Source: Terriglobia bacterium (lineage in GTDB: Bacteria > Acidobacteriota > Terriglobia > UBA7540). Taken from it: a stretch of 45,502 nucleotides of DNA. Of the stretch, positions 9,801 to 22,927 are shown in pieces. The DNA is taken from assembly GCA_030037755.1 (NCBI GenBank), contig JASHQD010000189.1, forward strand, positions 1 through 45,502, in the 5' to 3' direction. Both the position numbers and the translations under genes were made by a program. A model generated the notes under the pieces. The model was given only the letters and a program-made list of their open reading frames with translations. It was not told the origin of the DNA and did not search any database. Numbering within the stretch: the first letter of the stretch is position 1; the number at the start of each line of letters is the position of its first letter.

Positions 9801-9935
9801 AGATATTGATCCGCCCTGCTCGTCAGTAGCCGTACCCGATATGGAAGCCGTCGTAGTCTGTCCATGGCCGAACCGGGCAGAACTCACCAGCAGGACCGAA
9901 ACCAGTAGAACTCGTGCGCCCGTTTTCTCCCTCAT
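6840..9935 (-). CDS. Oar-like TonB-dependent outer-membrane receptor
   Basis: This 1031-residue protein starts with a signal peptide (MREKTGARVLLVSVLLVSSARFGHGQ). A carboxypeptidase-regulatory-like beta-sandwich follows at about residues 28-110 (ISGTATDEQGGSISGVTIELKN), then a plug-like region (IPSDEIDKVPNRGRNFVDF, ..TMILVDGVDN.., GGFVNIVTKSGTNQ) and a long beta-barrel ending in the aromatic C-terminal residue typical of outer-membrane proteins (KLQF). This is the Oar/SusC-like architecture that is greatly expanded in Acidobacteria. It presumably imports or binds a large substrate using TonB energy; the substrate is unknown. A GGGGGAG tract lies just before the ATG. It is divergent from padR across 384 bp. 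Confidence 0.92.
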   Translation of the reverse strand: MREKTGARVLLVSVLLVSSARFGHGQTTTASISGTATDEQGGSISGVTIELKNLNTNIVRTASTDGDGRYSIVEIEPGDQYELRANKSKFATLTVHHISPSVAGITPQDLHMVLGGTNDQVEVEAEPALPTTDTSTSTVIPSDEIDKVPNRGRNFVDFVKLDSCVHPGEESRGGGAFKEPDAGVGASAVPRLSFCGQSELNTMILVDGVDNVQTFTGLPRATPSQEAAQEFRVIDSSYLAEYGPGLGGFVNIVTKSGTNQPHGSLYYFGINNALDAVPILDQPDNYVLRHNQFGATLGGPLKKDQTFYFLSYEGQRHEESNNFAQFLTPSLVNAINGVLSQFPGMMPETLNQVRTANYDQGLAKIDQSLGSKQRLSARYSLTSAGDDNFPGGGGRDSVMSSSARNVTVWDQALAVDETAVLSPRAVNEARFQWARRSFGYAPITDEPAFEISDLLLLGKTYSDFDFYRESRIQASDSFGYQWGGHAIKIGGDFNHLIDDSTWDLFFPARLIFPALSALLSFGPNSNSPANGPVVFWWPFLTGATSQPNYSTSWNSAVPSAWQNATRFHFPYSAYGFFGQDHWRATPKFSVDYGMRWDFETYPYPFQTATDLTNFQPRIGLAYAPSLSTVVRAGFGIFTDRLAGSVGQVFNVAQFISRGNLPGASTLFPGIAPVPGVFYQGTITPAQGFGAPTAAGLSLLETGAVPQPSCLTATPPTCSSDLSVGKAGAEQNPYAYHATLQISHQFPKDVVVSAGYLFVWAPNLLAITPNLNAPPSGNFEPDGTPIDSSALRYPALGDFFASYNGGFSDYNGGTLEARKRMRGHLGFDGSYTYSKTMSNVDSISNLGDFPQTSLSLEKSLSRQDLRHRFVASFMSTAPDSVRVLRGAQFDALVTVQSGAPYTIYAGDDLNNDGNPLNDRPGVPAGSPGCPNGCPLGRNTYIGPWFGDVDLRVGRTFKIRERASLHLTADAFNAFNRTNIKDLNTVCGGGDILACPNAVPQPTAQGFTLPVLLFSPRDVFNAREIQLAAKLQF

Positions 9936-10073
9936 GACTCCCCCTCACCCTTGCCAAAGCTGATCCGAATCGACGGAGCTCATGCCAATCTCAAACTGCG
10001 GCCCTGACTACCCATCGGGCCAAATGGTGCACGTATATGTAATCAAAAGGGTGGCACGATGCAAGGAGATTTA

Positions 10074-10115
10074 ATGTACAAATTCTGCTATCTATATTCA
10101 AATCCTGCTACTTAG
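10074..10115 (+). CDS. Possible 13-residue leader peptide upstream of padR
   Basis: A very short frame, MYKFCYLYSNPAT, begins with an ATG that has an unusually good SD for this window (AAGGAG at 10063-10068, 5-nt spacing). It sits 21 bp before the large inverted repeat at 10137-10230 and about 200 bp before padR. The peptide is rich in aromatic residues (three Tyr, one Phe). It could be a translated leader that acts with the downstream hairpin, but a frame this short also occurs by chance. Speculative. Confidence 0.2.
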   Translation: MYKFCYLYSNPAT

Positions 10116-10136
10116 TGAGCATTACCGAATATATTG

Positions 10137-10230
10137 ACGCCTGCTGTAGCTGCGCTCTGTGAGCGCCGACTTTTTCGACGGGCTTTCTTTAGGAAAACCG
10201 GCGCTCACAGAGCGCCGCTACAGCAGGCGT
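10137..10230. repeat. REPIN-like inverted repeat, site A
   Basis: Two 32-nt arms (10137-10168 and 10199-10230) are inverted copies with one mismatch (31/32), separated by 30 nt. Each arm contains CTGTAG/CTACAG followed by a GC-rich mini-palindrome (GGCGCTC-ACA-GAGCGCC in the right arm). The same CTGTAGCGGCG core recurs at 28275, 30081 and 35653. As RNA it could form one very long hairpin or two small ones. It lies in the 384-bp gap between the divergent receptor and padR genes. Confidence 0.9.
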
Positions 10231-10319
10231 TGTCACAAGACGCGAAGTGGTGAGGCAGATTCCTGTTGACTTCCTACAGAAGCAGGCGCATACTCCTGTT
10301 GGGTTTCTAAAGGAGAGTC

Positions 10320-10667
10320 ATGACCGGAGGAAAGGAAGACATTCTGCGGGGCACGCTGGACCTGCTGGTGCTCAAGACACTCGAAACCCTGGGACCGCTG
10401 CACGGCTACGGAATCGCGCGGCGCATCGAGCAGGTCTCGGAGCAACTGCTGCATCTCAACCAGGGCACGCTTTACCCGGCGCTGCTGCGCCTGGAGCAGA
10501 GAGGCTGGATCAGCTCCAAGTGGGGCACGTCGGATAACAACCGCCGCGCGCGCTACTACTCGCTTACGAAATCGGGCAAGAAGCAACTCGCGCGCGAGGC
10601 GGAGAGTTGGGAGCGCATGGTGGGTGTGATCGCGCGATTGCTGCAGGGCGAGGCCATCATCGGATGA
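10320..10667 (+). CDS. PadR-family transcriptional regulator (acidobacterial type)
   Basis: This 115-residue winged-helix regulator has the classic PadR sequence: GTLDLLVLKTLETLGPLHGYGIARRI, then NQGTLYPALLRLEQRGWISSKWG and RYYSLTKSGKKQL. PadR proteins are usually dimeric repressors that bind inverted repeats at their own or neighbouring promoters. The ATG has an ideal SD (AAAGGAG at 10309-10315). Two giant FtsX/MacB-type permeases lie directly downstream, a pairing that is characteristic of Acidobacteria. A perfect 11-bp inverted repeat between padR and the first permease is a candidate operator. The inducing signal is unknown. Confidence 0.93.
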   Translation: MTGGKEDILRGTLDLLVLKTLETLGPLHGYGIARRIEQVSEQLLHLNQGTLYPALLRLEQRGWISSKWGTSDNNRRARYYSLTKSGKKQLAREAESWERMVGVIARLLQGEAIIG

Positions 10668-10705
10668 TCGGGTCATCGGGTGATCGAACCTATCCCGGCG
10701 AGCCA

Positions 10706-10730
10706 TTTGTGCAACAGGTTGTTGCACAAA
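10706..10730. promoter_or_regulatory. Perfect 11-bp inverted repeat between padR and ADOP gene
   Basis: TTTGTGCAACA at 10706-10716 and TGTTGCACAAA at 10720-10730 are perfect inverted arms separated by 3 nt. It starts 38 bp after the padR stop and ends 26 bp before the permease ATG. It could be a PadR operator, or as RNA a hairpin near the permease translation start. There is no T-run after it, so a simple terminator is less likely. Confidence 0.5.
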
Positions 10731-10756
10731 TTCCTTGGGGCACGTTGGTGAATTGA

Positions 10757-13426
10757 ATGACCTGGATCAGAGTCATCGTCGCGCGGTGCCGCGGCCTCTT
10801 GTTGCGCAAGGGCGTCGAAGCAAATCTGAATGAAGAACTCGACGGGCACATCGAGATGCTCGTCGAGGACAATCTTCGCCGCGGCATGGCGCCCGACGAC
10901 GCTCGCTACGCCGCGTTGCGTAATTTCGGCGGCACGGAGCAGATGAAAGAGGAATATCGCGAACAGCGAGGATTACCCATGCTGGAAACGCTGGCTGAGG
11001 ACGTCCGCTACGGATTCCGTCAACTTCGCCGCAACGCAGGATTCACCCTGGTGGCGATTCTCACGCTGGCGCTGGGCATCGGCGCCAACACGGCCATCTT
11101 CAGCGCGGTCTACGCCGTGCTCCTGAAGCCGCTGCCCTTCAGCAACGCCGGCCAGTTGGTGCGCGTCTTCGAAGCAAATGATCGCGCCGGTATCGGGGGA
11201 ACGGCTTGCTCCTACCTGGAATTTCGGGAATGGCAACGGCAGAACCACGTGTTCAGCGCAATGGCGGCGGTAGCGGCGCACGAACTTAATCTGACGGGGC
11301 GCGGCGAACCGATGGTGGTGCGGGTCGGTGACGTGACCTCGGAGTTCTTCTCCGTGCTCGGTGTAAAGCCGCTATTGGGCCGTGCTTTCCTCGCTGCCGA
11401 TGACCAGCCGGGCGCCGCGCCCGTGGTCGTGCTGAGTTATGACCTGTGGCGCAGCCGTTTCGCCGCCGATCCGAGCCTGGTCGGGTCCAGCATCGACCTG
11501 GACAAAAAGTCGTTCACCGTGGTCGGAGTGATGCCGGCCCGCTTCCAGTTTTCGTTCTTCGATGAAGGCCCGGGCAGGCAGCTCTGGATTCCGATCGTGC
11601 AAGATCCCTTGTTCGGCCCCCCGGCCATGCAGCCTCTCCAGCATCTCTACACGGCGCTGGCGCGTCTCAAGCCGGGAATCTCGGAGGCGCAGGCTGAAGC
11701 GGAGATGCAGACGGTCGGCAACCGGCTGTGGCCCGAGTTTCGGCCGGGCGACAAGGGATGGGTGATCCGTACGGCGTCGGTTCGCGTAGCTGTGACCGGT
11801 GAGGACGCTTCGGCGCCGCTCTTCGTGCTGCTCGCCGCAGTCGGCCTGGTGCTCCTGATCGCGTGCGCGAATGTGGCGAATCTCCTTCTGGCACGCGCGA
11901 CCTCCCGCGCCCGGGAATTCGCCGTGAAAGCCGCGCTGGGCGCGAGCCGCGGACGAATCTTGCGCCAGTTGCTGACCGAAAGCGCCGTGCTCGGGCTGCT
12001 CGGCGCCACGCTCGGGATCGCCCTGGCCTACTGGGGTGTTCGGGGCCTGAGCGGACTGCTGCCGCGGAGTTTTCCGCGCGCGGACTCCATCCAGGTGGAA
12101 GGCTGGGTGCTCGTCTTTGCTCTCGTCCTTTCACTCGGAGCAAGTCTGCTGTTCGGCCTGGCGCCCGCTTTGTTCGCCGCCGATCCTCGATTGCACTCGA
12201 CGCTTCAGGAGAGCAGCGGACGTCCGGGCGAGGGGAAGGACCGCCGCCGCGTCCGCAATCTTCTGGTCGTGACCGAAGTCGCGCTGGCCATGGCGCTCCT
12301 GATCGGGGCAGGCTTATTCATCCGCAGTTTCGCCTCGCTCATGTCGGTGAATCCTGGATTCGAGACCCATCACATTCTGAGGGCCGAGGTGTCGCTGCCG
12401 AGATTTCAGTACTCCATGCCGCAGCAATGGGTGACGTTTTCGAACGAGGCGCTCGAGCGGATTCAGTCCGAACCGGACTTGAGAGACACGGCCGAGGTTC
12501 TTCCGATGCCCATTGCGGATCAGTCGGTGAATCTGCCCTTTTCGATCGTCAACGGCCCTCCGCTGCCGCCGGGAAGGACTATCACCGCCGATTACGCCAC
12601 GATCAGTCCGAACTATTTTCAGGTGGTGGGCATTCCCCTGTTGCGCGGGCGCTATTTCAGCCGGCAGGATGTGATCTCCAGCCCGCGCGTGGTCATCGTC
12701 AGCGCCGAGCTCGCCCGCCTTTACTTTCCGCATCGCGATCCCATCGGGCAGCAGCTTGTCTTCGGATTTCTATCGGACCCGAGCGGGCGGCGGGAGATCG
12801 TCGGAGTGGTGGGAGACACGCGCGCCGTCGCTCTCAGTCGGCCGCCGGGACCCGCGCTCTACGTGCCCTTCTCGCAGGCGCCGTTGTGGGGTGTGGGCCT
12901 GGTGACGAAGACCTCGTCAAGCGCCTCTGCCGCAGCGCAGGAGATCGCGGCCAAGGTGCACGAAGTGGATCCCGATCTGCCCGTGACCGATGTCCAGTGG
13001 ATGACGGAAGTCGTCGATACTTCGCTCGGCCAGGCGCGCCTGCGCACCTGGTTGCTCGGCCTGTTCGGCGTCATGGCGCTGATCCTGGCCGCGGCGGGAA
13101 TATTCGGCGTGATCTCCTATTCGGTTTCGCGCCGCACCCATGAATTCGGCATCCGCATGGCGCTCGGTGCGGGCGCCAACGAAATTCTGCGCCTTGTGCT
13201 CAAGGAAGCACTGGGTCTCGCTCTTGCCGGCGTCGTAATTGGAATCGCCGTGGCTTTGGGTCTCGCCCGCCCGGTTTCGAGCTTGCTGTTTGGCGTCCGC
13301 GCAACCGATCCCGTCACTCTTATCGTGTTGCCGCTCGTACTGACAGGCGCCGCTTTGCTCGCAGCCTATCTTCCTGCGCGCCGGGCGACGAGGGTTGATC
13401 CACTGGCGGCGCTTAGGACCGAGTGA
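10757..13426 (+). CDS. ADOP-type ABC transporter permease (MacB/FtsX-like), first copy
   Basis: This 889-residue protein is of the acidobacterial duplicated orphan permease type. Residues 1-80 form a soluble prefix ([31 protein letters not shown]). A membrane helix follows at about 95-117 ([21 protein letters not shown]), then a MacB-like periplasmic domain, an FtsX helix bundle ([17 protein letters not shown], about 365), a second MacB-like domain, and a C-terminal FtsX unit with [20 protein letters not shown]. MacB-type permeases work in efflux or mechanotransmission rather than classic import, but no MacB ATPase domain or MacA adaptor is present here. It lies 89 bp downstream of padR and 41 bp upstream of a paralogue. 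The start has no strong SD. Confidence 0.93.
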   Translation: MTWIRVIVARCRGLLLRKGVEANLNEELDGHIEMLVEDNLRRGMAPDDARYAALRNFGGTEQMKEEYREQRGLPMLETLAEDVRYGFRQLRRNAGFTLVAILTLALGIGANTAIFSAVYAVLLKPLPFSNAGQLVRVFEANDRAGIGGTACSYLEFREWQRQNHVFSAMAAVAAHELNLTGRGEPMVVRVGDVTSEFFSVLGVKPLLGRAFLAADDQPGAAPVVVLSYDLWRSRFAADPSLVGSSIDLDKKSFTVVGVMPARFQFSFFDEGPGRQLWIPIVQDPLFGPPAMQPLQHLYTALARLKPGISEAQAEAEMQTVGNRLWPEFRPGDKGWVIRTASVRVAVTGEDASAPLFVLLAAVGLVLLIACANVANLLLARATSRAREFAVKAALGASRGRILRQLLTESAVLGLLGATLGIALAYWGVRGLSGLLPRSFPRADSIQVEGWVLVFALVLSLGASLLFGLAPALFAADPRLHSTLQESSGRPGEGKDRRRVRNLLVVTEVALAMALLIGAGLFIRSFASLMSVNPGFETHHILRAEVSLPRFQYSMPQQWVTFSNEALERIQSEPDLRDTAEVLPMPIADQSVNLPFSIVNGPPLPPGRTITADYATISPNYFQVVGIPLLRGRYFSRQDVISSPRVVIVSAELARLYFPHRDPIGQQLVFGFLSDPSGRREIVGVVGDTRAVALSRPPGPALYVPFSQAPLWGVGLVTKTSSSASAAAQEIAAKVHEVDPDLPVTDVQWMTEVVDTSLGQARLRTWLLGLFGVMALILAAAGIFGVISYSVSRRTHEFGIRMALGAGANEILRLVLKEALGLALAGVVIGIAVALGLARPVSSLLFGVRATDPVTLIVLPLVLTGAALLAAYLPARRATRVDPLAALRTE

Positions 13427-13435
13427 CGACATTGA

Positions 13436-13467
13436 GCGATTGGGTGATTGAGTGATTGGGTGATTGG
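13436..13467. repeat. 8-bp micro-repeat tract (GTGATTGG-like, four copies)
   Basis: Four consecutive 8-nt units related to GTGATTGG fill the short gap between the first and second ADOP genes, right up to the second ATG. No clear SD is visible for the downstream gene. Similar GATTG-based tracts occur at 39548-39582. Confidence 0.75.
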
Positions 13468-16110
<2,643 letters not shown>

Positions 16111-16144
16111 TTCCCGGACGGTGACCTGGCATGTCGGTTGGATG

Positions 16145-16555
16145 TCAGTCGCGCTCGATGTAATGGGCGGGCGTGGTGATTGATATGGATCGGAAGGGGG
16201 ACAGGACCAGCAGGTCTTGATCGCCGGTCACGATGAGATCGGCCTCACCGTTCACCGCCACCTCGAGGAACATGTCGTCCTTGGCATCGCGACAGGCCTG
16301 GATCGGGTAAACGATGGGAACGATTTCACCAACACGAGTGAGAAGTCGCAGAAACTGCTGCCTCTCGTCAGTGGTTACATAGCGATCGAACTTCGGCCGT
16401 GACAGGACTTCCGCAAGCTCCCGCAGTGTGGCCTCGGAAAGCAGCAACTGGGCCGTATCGACAGCTTTCCGCACGGCCCGCCCGGGCACGGACGCGGGAA
16501 GCAGCAGCCGGCTGATGAGCGCATTGTTATCGGCGACGACGCGGTCGATGGCCAT
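16145..16555 (-). CDS. PIN-domain ribonuclease toxin
   Basis: The 136-residue protein has the PIN fold pattern: RVVADNNALISRLL at the N terminus, LRELAEVLSRPKFDRYV in the middle, CRDAKDDMFLEVAVNGEADLIVTGDQDLL near the C terminus. These supply the acidic residues that bind metal in PIN ribonucleases. It matches the 'putative toxin-antitoxin system toxin component, PIN family' group. ATG 16555 was chosen because the first beta-strand normally starts there; a GTG at 16582 is possible. Its start overlaps the end of the upstream antitoxin gene by 29 bp, the usual coupling of such pairs. The canonical D-T-N is D-N-N here. The RNA target is unknown. Confidence 0.87.
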   Translation of the reverse strand: MAIDRVVADNNALISRLLLPASVPGRAVRKAVDTAQLLLSEATLRELAEVLSRPKFDRYVTTDERQQFLRLLTRVGEIVPIVYPIQACRDAKDDMFLEVAVNGEADLIVTGDQDLLVLSPFRSISITTPAHYIERD

Positions 16556-16799
16556 CGGCGGCCAGCAGGTTTCCGAGCGCACGTGCAGTCAGACCGCGCG
16601 CCGCGGCGCGGCTGGCCACAACATCGCAGAACTGCTGGAACTCCTCGGTATTCAACGCACGCAGACGATCGTACTCTCGCCGGGAGAGGAGGACGGCAAC
16701 CTCGCGCTTCTGGCGGCGGATAACCACCGGCTCGCGTTGCGCAGCATCCAGAAGCGCGGCGAGACGCTGCTTGGCATCGGTTGCGGAGACGGAAAGCAT
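16527..16799 (-). CDS. Phd/YefM-type antitoxin
   Basis: The 90-residue product begins MLSVSATDAKQRLAALLDAAQREPVVIRRQKREVAVLLSRREYDRLRAL, the standard Phd/YefM DNA-binding fold in which the N-terminal half binds operator DNA and the C-terminal tail neutralises the toxin. It precedes and overlaps the PIN toxin gene. ATG 16799 was chosen over 16808 because the family starts at the SVSATDAKQ strand and because a promoter-like -10 (TAGAAT, 16807-16812 on the minus strand) would place the transcription start almost on this ATG, implying a leaderless mRNA. No SD is present for either start. Confidence 0.87.
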   Translation of the reverse strand: MLSVSATDAKQRLAALLDAAQREPVVIRRQKREVAVLLSRREYDRLRALNTEEFQQFCDVVASRAAARGLTARALGNLLAADGHRPRRRR

Positions 16800-16806
16800 A
16801 ATGTCC

Positions 16807-16835
16807 ATTCTAGACAAAATCGTTAATTTGGACAA
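16807..16835 (-). promoter_or_regulatory. Candidate promoter of the antitoxin-toxin operon
   Basis: On the minus strand TTGTCC (16835-16830) and TAGAAT (16812-16807) are separated by exactly 17 bp, a fair match to a housekeeping promoter. Transcription would start about 7-8 nt after the -10, at or next to the ATG at 16799. TGTCC and GGACA at the two ends form an inverted repeat that could serve as an autoregulatory operator. Confidence 0.45.
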
Positions 16836-17537
16836 GCCAGCGGGAGGAGAAGAGAAGAGGACGTATTCGGGTGCTGTCCTCGTCTCACTTGGTCGCGCCC
16901 AGGTCTTGCACAGCATGACAACTTATAACTAGGCTACATCCAGCGCCTCGAAAACAGTGCTTGACGAAGGCCATCGTAGTTTGCTAGGCTCTTACTTCCT
17001 CCTCGGAAGAGAGTGGAGTTCAGCCATGCCTCGCCGTCGCCAGCCTTTGACGGCGCTCGATTCTCGACCGCCGGCGGTCTCGGCCGGCTCCGTGGTCCTT
17101 GTGGGCAGAGCTCGCCCTGAGCGAAGCGAAGGCACGCCCGCGCTCCCCAGCGAACCCCCTATAGCTAAAACACGTCGATTCAGTGAGTTAGGGCTAAAGC
17201 CGCAACGGCGAGCTCAGCAGAGTTATCTGGTCTGTTTTCAGCAGTTTACGCGGGGGAAATCGGCCGTTTTTGAGCGGACGCACGTTCTCCGAGGCTTTTC
17301 CGGGCGCAGAGTCACCCATCTCGCGGGCAATGCGGACCAGGTGCTCTTCTCGGTTCAGGCCCGAACACCTGGGACCAGAGCTGAAATGTCCTTTGTAATC
17401 AGCGGGAAGCGCGACCACACACTTGCTCGTGCCCAAAAGAACCCCGCCGGCGGATCGGCTTTGGCGATAGGGTGTCGGGGTTCGAGACTTACGATCCACG
17501 CCCATGAGCCATTCCACGATGACTGGGTAGGTGTTCG
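16836..17537. other. 702-bp stretch with no supported gene
   Basis: Open frames exist on both strands (plus 16957-17541, minus 17194-17517), but none has an SD, a recognised family or plausible neighbours, and the plus frame overlaps the next gene's start. The segment contains CTGAGCGAAGCGAAGG, a low-information motif common in intergenic bacterial DNA. The third ADOP gene's SD-like GGTAGGTG lies at the very end. Confidence 0.4.
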
Positions 17538-20024
<2,487 letters not shown>

Positions 20025-20077
20025 GGAGCAGGAGGAAAGTCGCCGATAGCGCGCGCGTCTCGATGCCTACGGCTTCT

Positions 20078-21136
20078 TCAGTGCACGGTCCGCCGGACGG
20101 CCGGGCCCACCGCCTCTTTCAACGCCACCACTGCGCGTTCGCATCCGGCCCGGTCGACGTCATAGTGCGTGACCATCCGCAAGATCGCGGGCGACATGGC
20201 GCTCGCGAGCACGTCGCGCGCGGCGAGCCGCTTGGCGATCTCCGCGGCCGTGAGCCCGGTTCCCGTGACATCGAGAACCACGATGTTGGTCATGACCTTG
20301 GCCGGCGCGATGCGGATTCCCGGCATGTCGGCCAGGGCGTCGCCGAGGAAGCTCGCGTTCTCGTGGTCGACGTGCAGCCGCTTCGGACCCTCCTCGAGCG
20401 CCACCAGGCCCGCCGCGGCCAGCACTCCTGCCTGTCTCATGCCGCCACCGAGCATCTTGCGGACGATCCGAGCTTCGTCGATGAACTCCTGCGAGCCCGT
20501 CAGCACCGATCCCACCGGCGCGCCCAGCCCTTTCGACAGGCAGAACATGACGGAATCGAACTTCTGAGAGATCTCGGCCGCGGATCGCCCGAGGTAAACC
20601 GCGGCATTGAAGATTCGCGCTCCGTCCAGATGAACGGGCAGATGCGCCTCGTGCGCGCGATCGCAAATGTCGTCGGAAACGTGGATGGGGTAGACAGTAC
20701 CGCCGGTCAGGTTCGACGTGTTCTCGAGAGAGATCAGCCCGGTGCGCGCGTGATGAATGCTGCGTCCCCGTATCTCGCCCGCGAGCGCAGTCCAGGTCAT
20801 GACGCCGTCCAGGGCGCGGATCGGCCGCGCCAGACACCCCGAGAAGGCCGCCATCATCGCCATCTCGTAGGCCAGAATGTGCGATCGCTCTTCACAGATC
20901 ACCTCGCGACCGAGATCCGTGAGGACCCGGATCGCGATCTGGTTCGCCATCGTGCCCGAAGGCACGAAGAGCGCCGCCTCGCGTCCCAGAATCTCAGCGG
21001 CCCGATCCTCCAGCCGGTTTACGGTCGGATCCTCACGATAGACGTCATCGCCGACTTCCGCCTGCGCCATCGCCTTGCGCATGGCAGGCGTGGGCCGCGT
21101 GACCGTGTCGCTGCGCAGATCGATCGCCTGAGCCAT
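20078..21136 (-). CDS. ltaE: Low-specificity L-threonine aldolase
   Basis: The 352-residue product is a fold-type I PLP enzyme that cleaves L-threonine/L-allo-threonine to glycine and acetaldehyde. Visible motifs: IDLRSDTVTRPTPAM at the N terminus, GDDVYREDPTVNRLE, FVPSGTMANQ, HLDGAR at about residues 169-174 and the PLP lysine in SKGLGAPVGS (Lys202). Length fits the family. It lies 12 bp downstream of hemW on the same strand and is likely co-transcribed. The start has only a weak SD (GGA), suggesting translation coupled to hemW. It converges with the third permease gene, leaving 53 bp. Confidence 0.95.
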   Translation of the reverse strand: MAQAIDLRSDTVTRPTPAMRKAMAQAEVGDDVYREDPTVNRLEDRAAEILGREAALFVPSGTMANQIAIRVLTDLGREVICEERSHILAYEMAMMAAFSGCLARPIRALDGVMTWTALAGEIRGRSIHHARTGLISLENTSNLTGGTVYPIHVSDDICDRAHEAHLPVHLDGARIFNAAVYLGRSAAEISQKFDSVMFCLSKGLGAPVGSVLTGSQEFIDEARIVRKMLGGGMRQAGVLAAAGLVALEEGPKRLHVDHENASFLGDALADMPGIRIAPAKVMTNIVVLDVTGTGLTAAEIAKRLAARDVLASAMSPAILRMVTHYDVDRAGCERAVVALKEAVGPAVRRTVH

Positions 21137-21148
21137 ATGTCCATGAAA

Positions 21149-22387
21149 TCAGGAGTGGAGGGCGGATGCAAGCGGCGAGCCGGCGGAGTCCTGAGAGAGG
21201 AGGAATTCCTGAAAGACCTCGTTCGAAGTGAGATAATGCCCGGGCGCCAGCCGCAAGGGTCCGCCGCTCTGTTGGAGAACGCCCATCTGGACCAGGACGT
21301 CGATGCGCGATTGCCAGGGCTCGAGAGCGGCGTGGCCCCAGCGCTCCCGCGCAGCACCGAGATCGATTCCAATGCGCTGGCGCAGCCCAAGGAAGAAAAA
21401 TTCCTCAATGCGCTCGGATTCAGTCAAGGCGTGCCATTCCGTCACTGGAATTTCGCCGCGGCTCACTCGAGCCGCGTAGTCTCCCGTCAGAACCGTGTTC
21501 GACCATCGCGCGCATCCGTCAAACGAGTGCGCGCCCGCTCCCAGGCCGAGGTAGGGATCGAGCTGCCAGTATTTGCGGTTGTGCCGCGATTCGAATCCGG
21601 GCCGGGCGAAGTTCGAGATCTCGTACTGGACCACCCCTGCGGCCTCGAGAAGGGCCTGTCCCTGCTCGTAGGCTGCGGCCATGAACTCGTCATCGGGCAC
21701 CGCGGACGCGTGATAGCGATCGCCATGGCGCAGCACCTCGTTTCCAAGGCGGCTCTTCTCGTCGATCTCGAACAAATAGATCGAAACATGTTCGGGCTCG
21801 AGCTCGATCGCCCGCGTGAGGCTCATCAGCCAGGAAGAGCGCGTCTGGTGAGGCAGACCCGCAATGAGATCGAGGCTGATGTTCTCGAATCCGGCGTGGC
21901 GGGCCAGGCGCACCTGCCTTTCGACGTCGTTCCCGGAATGCAGTCGGCCGACGCTCGCCAGTTCGCGATCGTCGAAGGACTGCGCGCCGATGCTCAGCCG
22001 GTTCACGCCGAGGTCGCGGCACGCGGCCAGCAGGTTCTCGTCCGCGGAGCCGGGGGTCGTCTCCAAGGTGAATTCCGGCGCGTCGGCAGAACGGAAGTGC
22101 TGTCGCAGCGCCTCACAGACCCGGCGAAGGCCATCGCCGCCCAAGAGAGTCGGCGTGCCGCCGCCGAAGTAGAGGGAATCGACGGGGAGGTCGAGCAAAT
22201 CGCGCCCTATCAGGCGTCCGCGTCCGGCGCTGGTCCGCGGCCGAGAGGCTACCAGGTGGATTTCGCGTTCCAGGCTGCTCAGGTAGGAATCAAGCTCAAC
22301 CTGGGGCGCCACCTTCGAGCTGAAATTGCAGAAGCTGCACTTCGAGGCGCAGAAAGGAATCTGAACGTAAACACCGAGGCTCTTCAT
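21149..22387 (-). CDS. hemW: Radical SAM heme chaperone HemW
   Basis: The 412-residue protein opens with VYVQIPFCASKCSFCNF, giving the radical SAM cluster cysteines at residues 13, 17 and 20. The fourth cysteine-linked residue is Phe19-Cys20, as in the CxxxCxFC(N/D) pattern of HemW/HemN relatives. YFGGGTPTLL and LSIGAQSFDDRELASVGR are further family motifs. The N-terminal extra Cys of true HemN is absent; HemW proteins deliver heme rather than oxidise coproporphyrinogen. The name therefore rests on the 'CSFCNF' type and length. It sits between yjbQ and ltaE in a minus-strand block. Confidence 0.88.
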   Translation of the reverse strand: MKSLGVYVQIPFCASKCSFCNFSSKVAPQVELDSYLSSLEREIHLVASRPRTSAGRGRLIGRDLLDLPVDSLYFGGGTPTLLGGDGLRRVCEALRQHFRSADAPEFTLETTPGSADENLLAACRDLGVNRLSIGAQSFDDRELASVGRLHSGNDVERQVRLARHAGFENISLDLIAGLPHQTRSSWLMSLTRAIELEPEHVSIYLFEIDEKSRLGNEVLRHGDRYHASAVPDDEFMAAAYEQGQALLEAAGVVQYEISNFARPGFESRHNRKYWQLDPYLGLGAGAHSFDGCARWSNTVLTGDYAARVSRGEIPVTEWHALTESERIEEFFFLGLRQRIGIDLGAARERWGHAALEPWQSRIDVLVQMGVLQQSGGPLRLAPGHYLTSNEVFQEFLLSQDSAGSPLASALHS

Positions 22388-22437
22388 AGCGACGACTGTG
22401 GCGAAACAGGAGGTTCAGGCAAGGTTTCGAACGGCAT

Positions 22438-22884
22438 TCAATCCGCCACGATCTTGACGTGCAGATCGCGCGGTCGTGGACCGTCAAACTCGCAGAAAAA
22501 CACGCCCTGCCAACGGCCCAGAAGCAGCCGGCCGTGCTCAACCATGAGCGTCTGGGAGCAGCCGATCAAAGCTGCCTTAAGATGGGCATCGCAGTTGCCA
22601 TCATTGTGGTAGTAGTCTTTATCGCGAGGAGCGAGGCCGCCCAGAAACTCGGTGAGGTCTTTCTGCAACGACGGATCGTCGTTCTCCTGCACCAGCACGG
22701 CGGCTGAAGTATGAGGCGTAAAGATATGGCACATCCCGCTCGACACGCCGGATTCCGCCACAAGCTTCTCGACCGATGCCGTCACGTCCTTAAATTCGAC
22801 GCGCGATCCAGTCTGTACTTGTATCGTGTGCATGTAGCTGCGTCTGCTCTCAAAGGCAACTGCCTTGCCAACTTCAATTGCCAT
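22438..22884 (-). CDS. yjbQ: YjbQ family protein (secondary thiamine-phosphate synthase / UPF0047)
   Basis: The 148-residue protein has the full UPF0047/YjbQ pattern: GMCHIFTPHTSAAVLVQENDD in the centre, YYHNDGNCDAHLKAALIG, and GRLLLGRWQGVFFCEFDGPR at the end. Conserved His and Asp/Glu residues probably bind a metal. YjbQ relatives show weak thiamine-phosphate synthase activity, but the in vivo role is unsettled. ATG 22884 (MAIEVGKAV) was chosen because GGAGG lies 5 nt upstream; a longer reading from 22908 has no such site. It is divergent from the glycosylase gene at 22928 with only 43 bp between them, so that short gap must hold both promoters. Confidence 0.93.
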   Translation of the reverse strand: MAIEVGKAVAFESRRSYMHTIQVQTGSRVEFKDVTASVEKLVAESGVSSGMCHIFTPHTSAAVLVQENDDPSLQKDLTEFLGGLAPRDKDYYHNDGNCDAHLKAALIGCSQTLMVEHGRLLLGRWQGVFFCEFDGPRPRDLHVKIVAD

Positions 22885-22927
22885 CTGATCCTCCGGTACA
22901 AATTTCACGTTACACTAGGGAAGCGGC

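Noticed and set aside
10041-10070. Sigma-54 promoter (TGGCACGATGCA-like)
   Set aside because: The GG and GC elements do not have the required 10-bp spacing.
17194-17517. 107-codon minus-strand frame in the gap before the third ADOP
   Set aside because: No SD, no recognised family and a start abutting the permease start; coding status cannot be supported.
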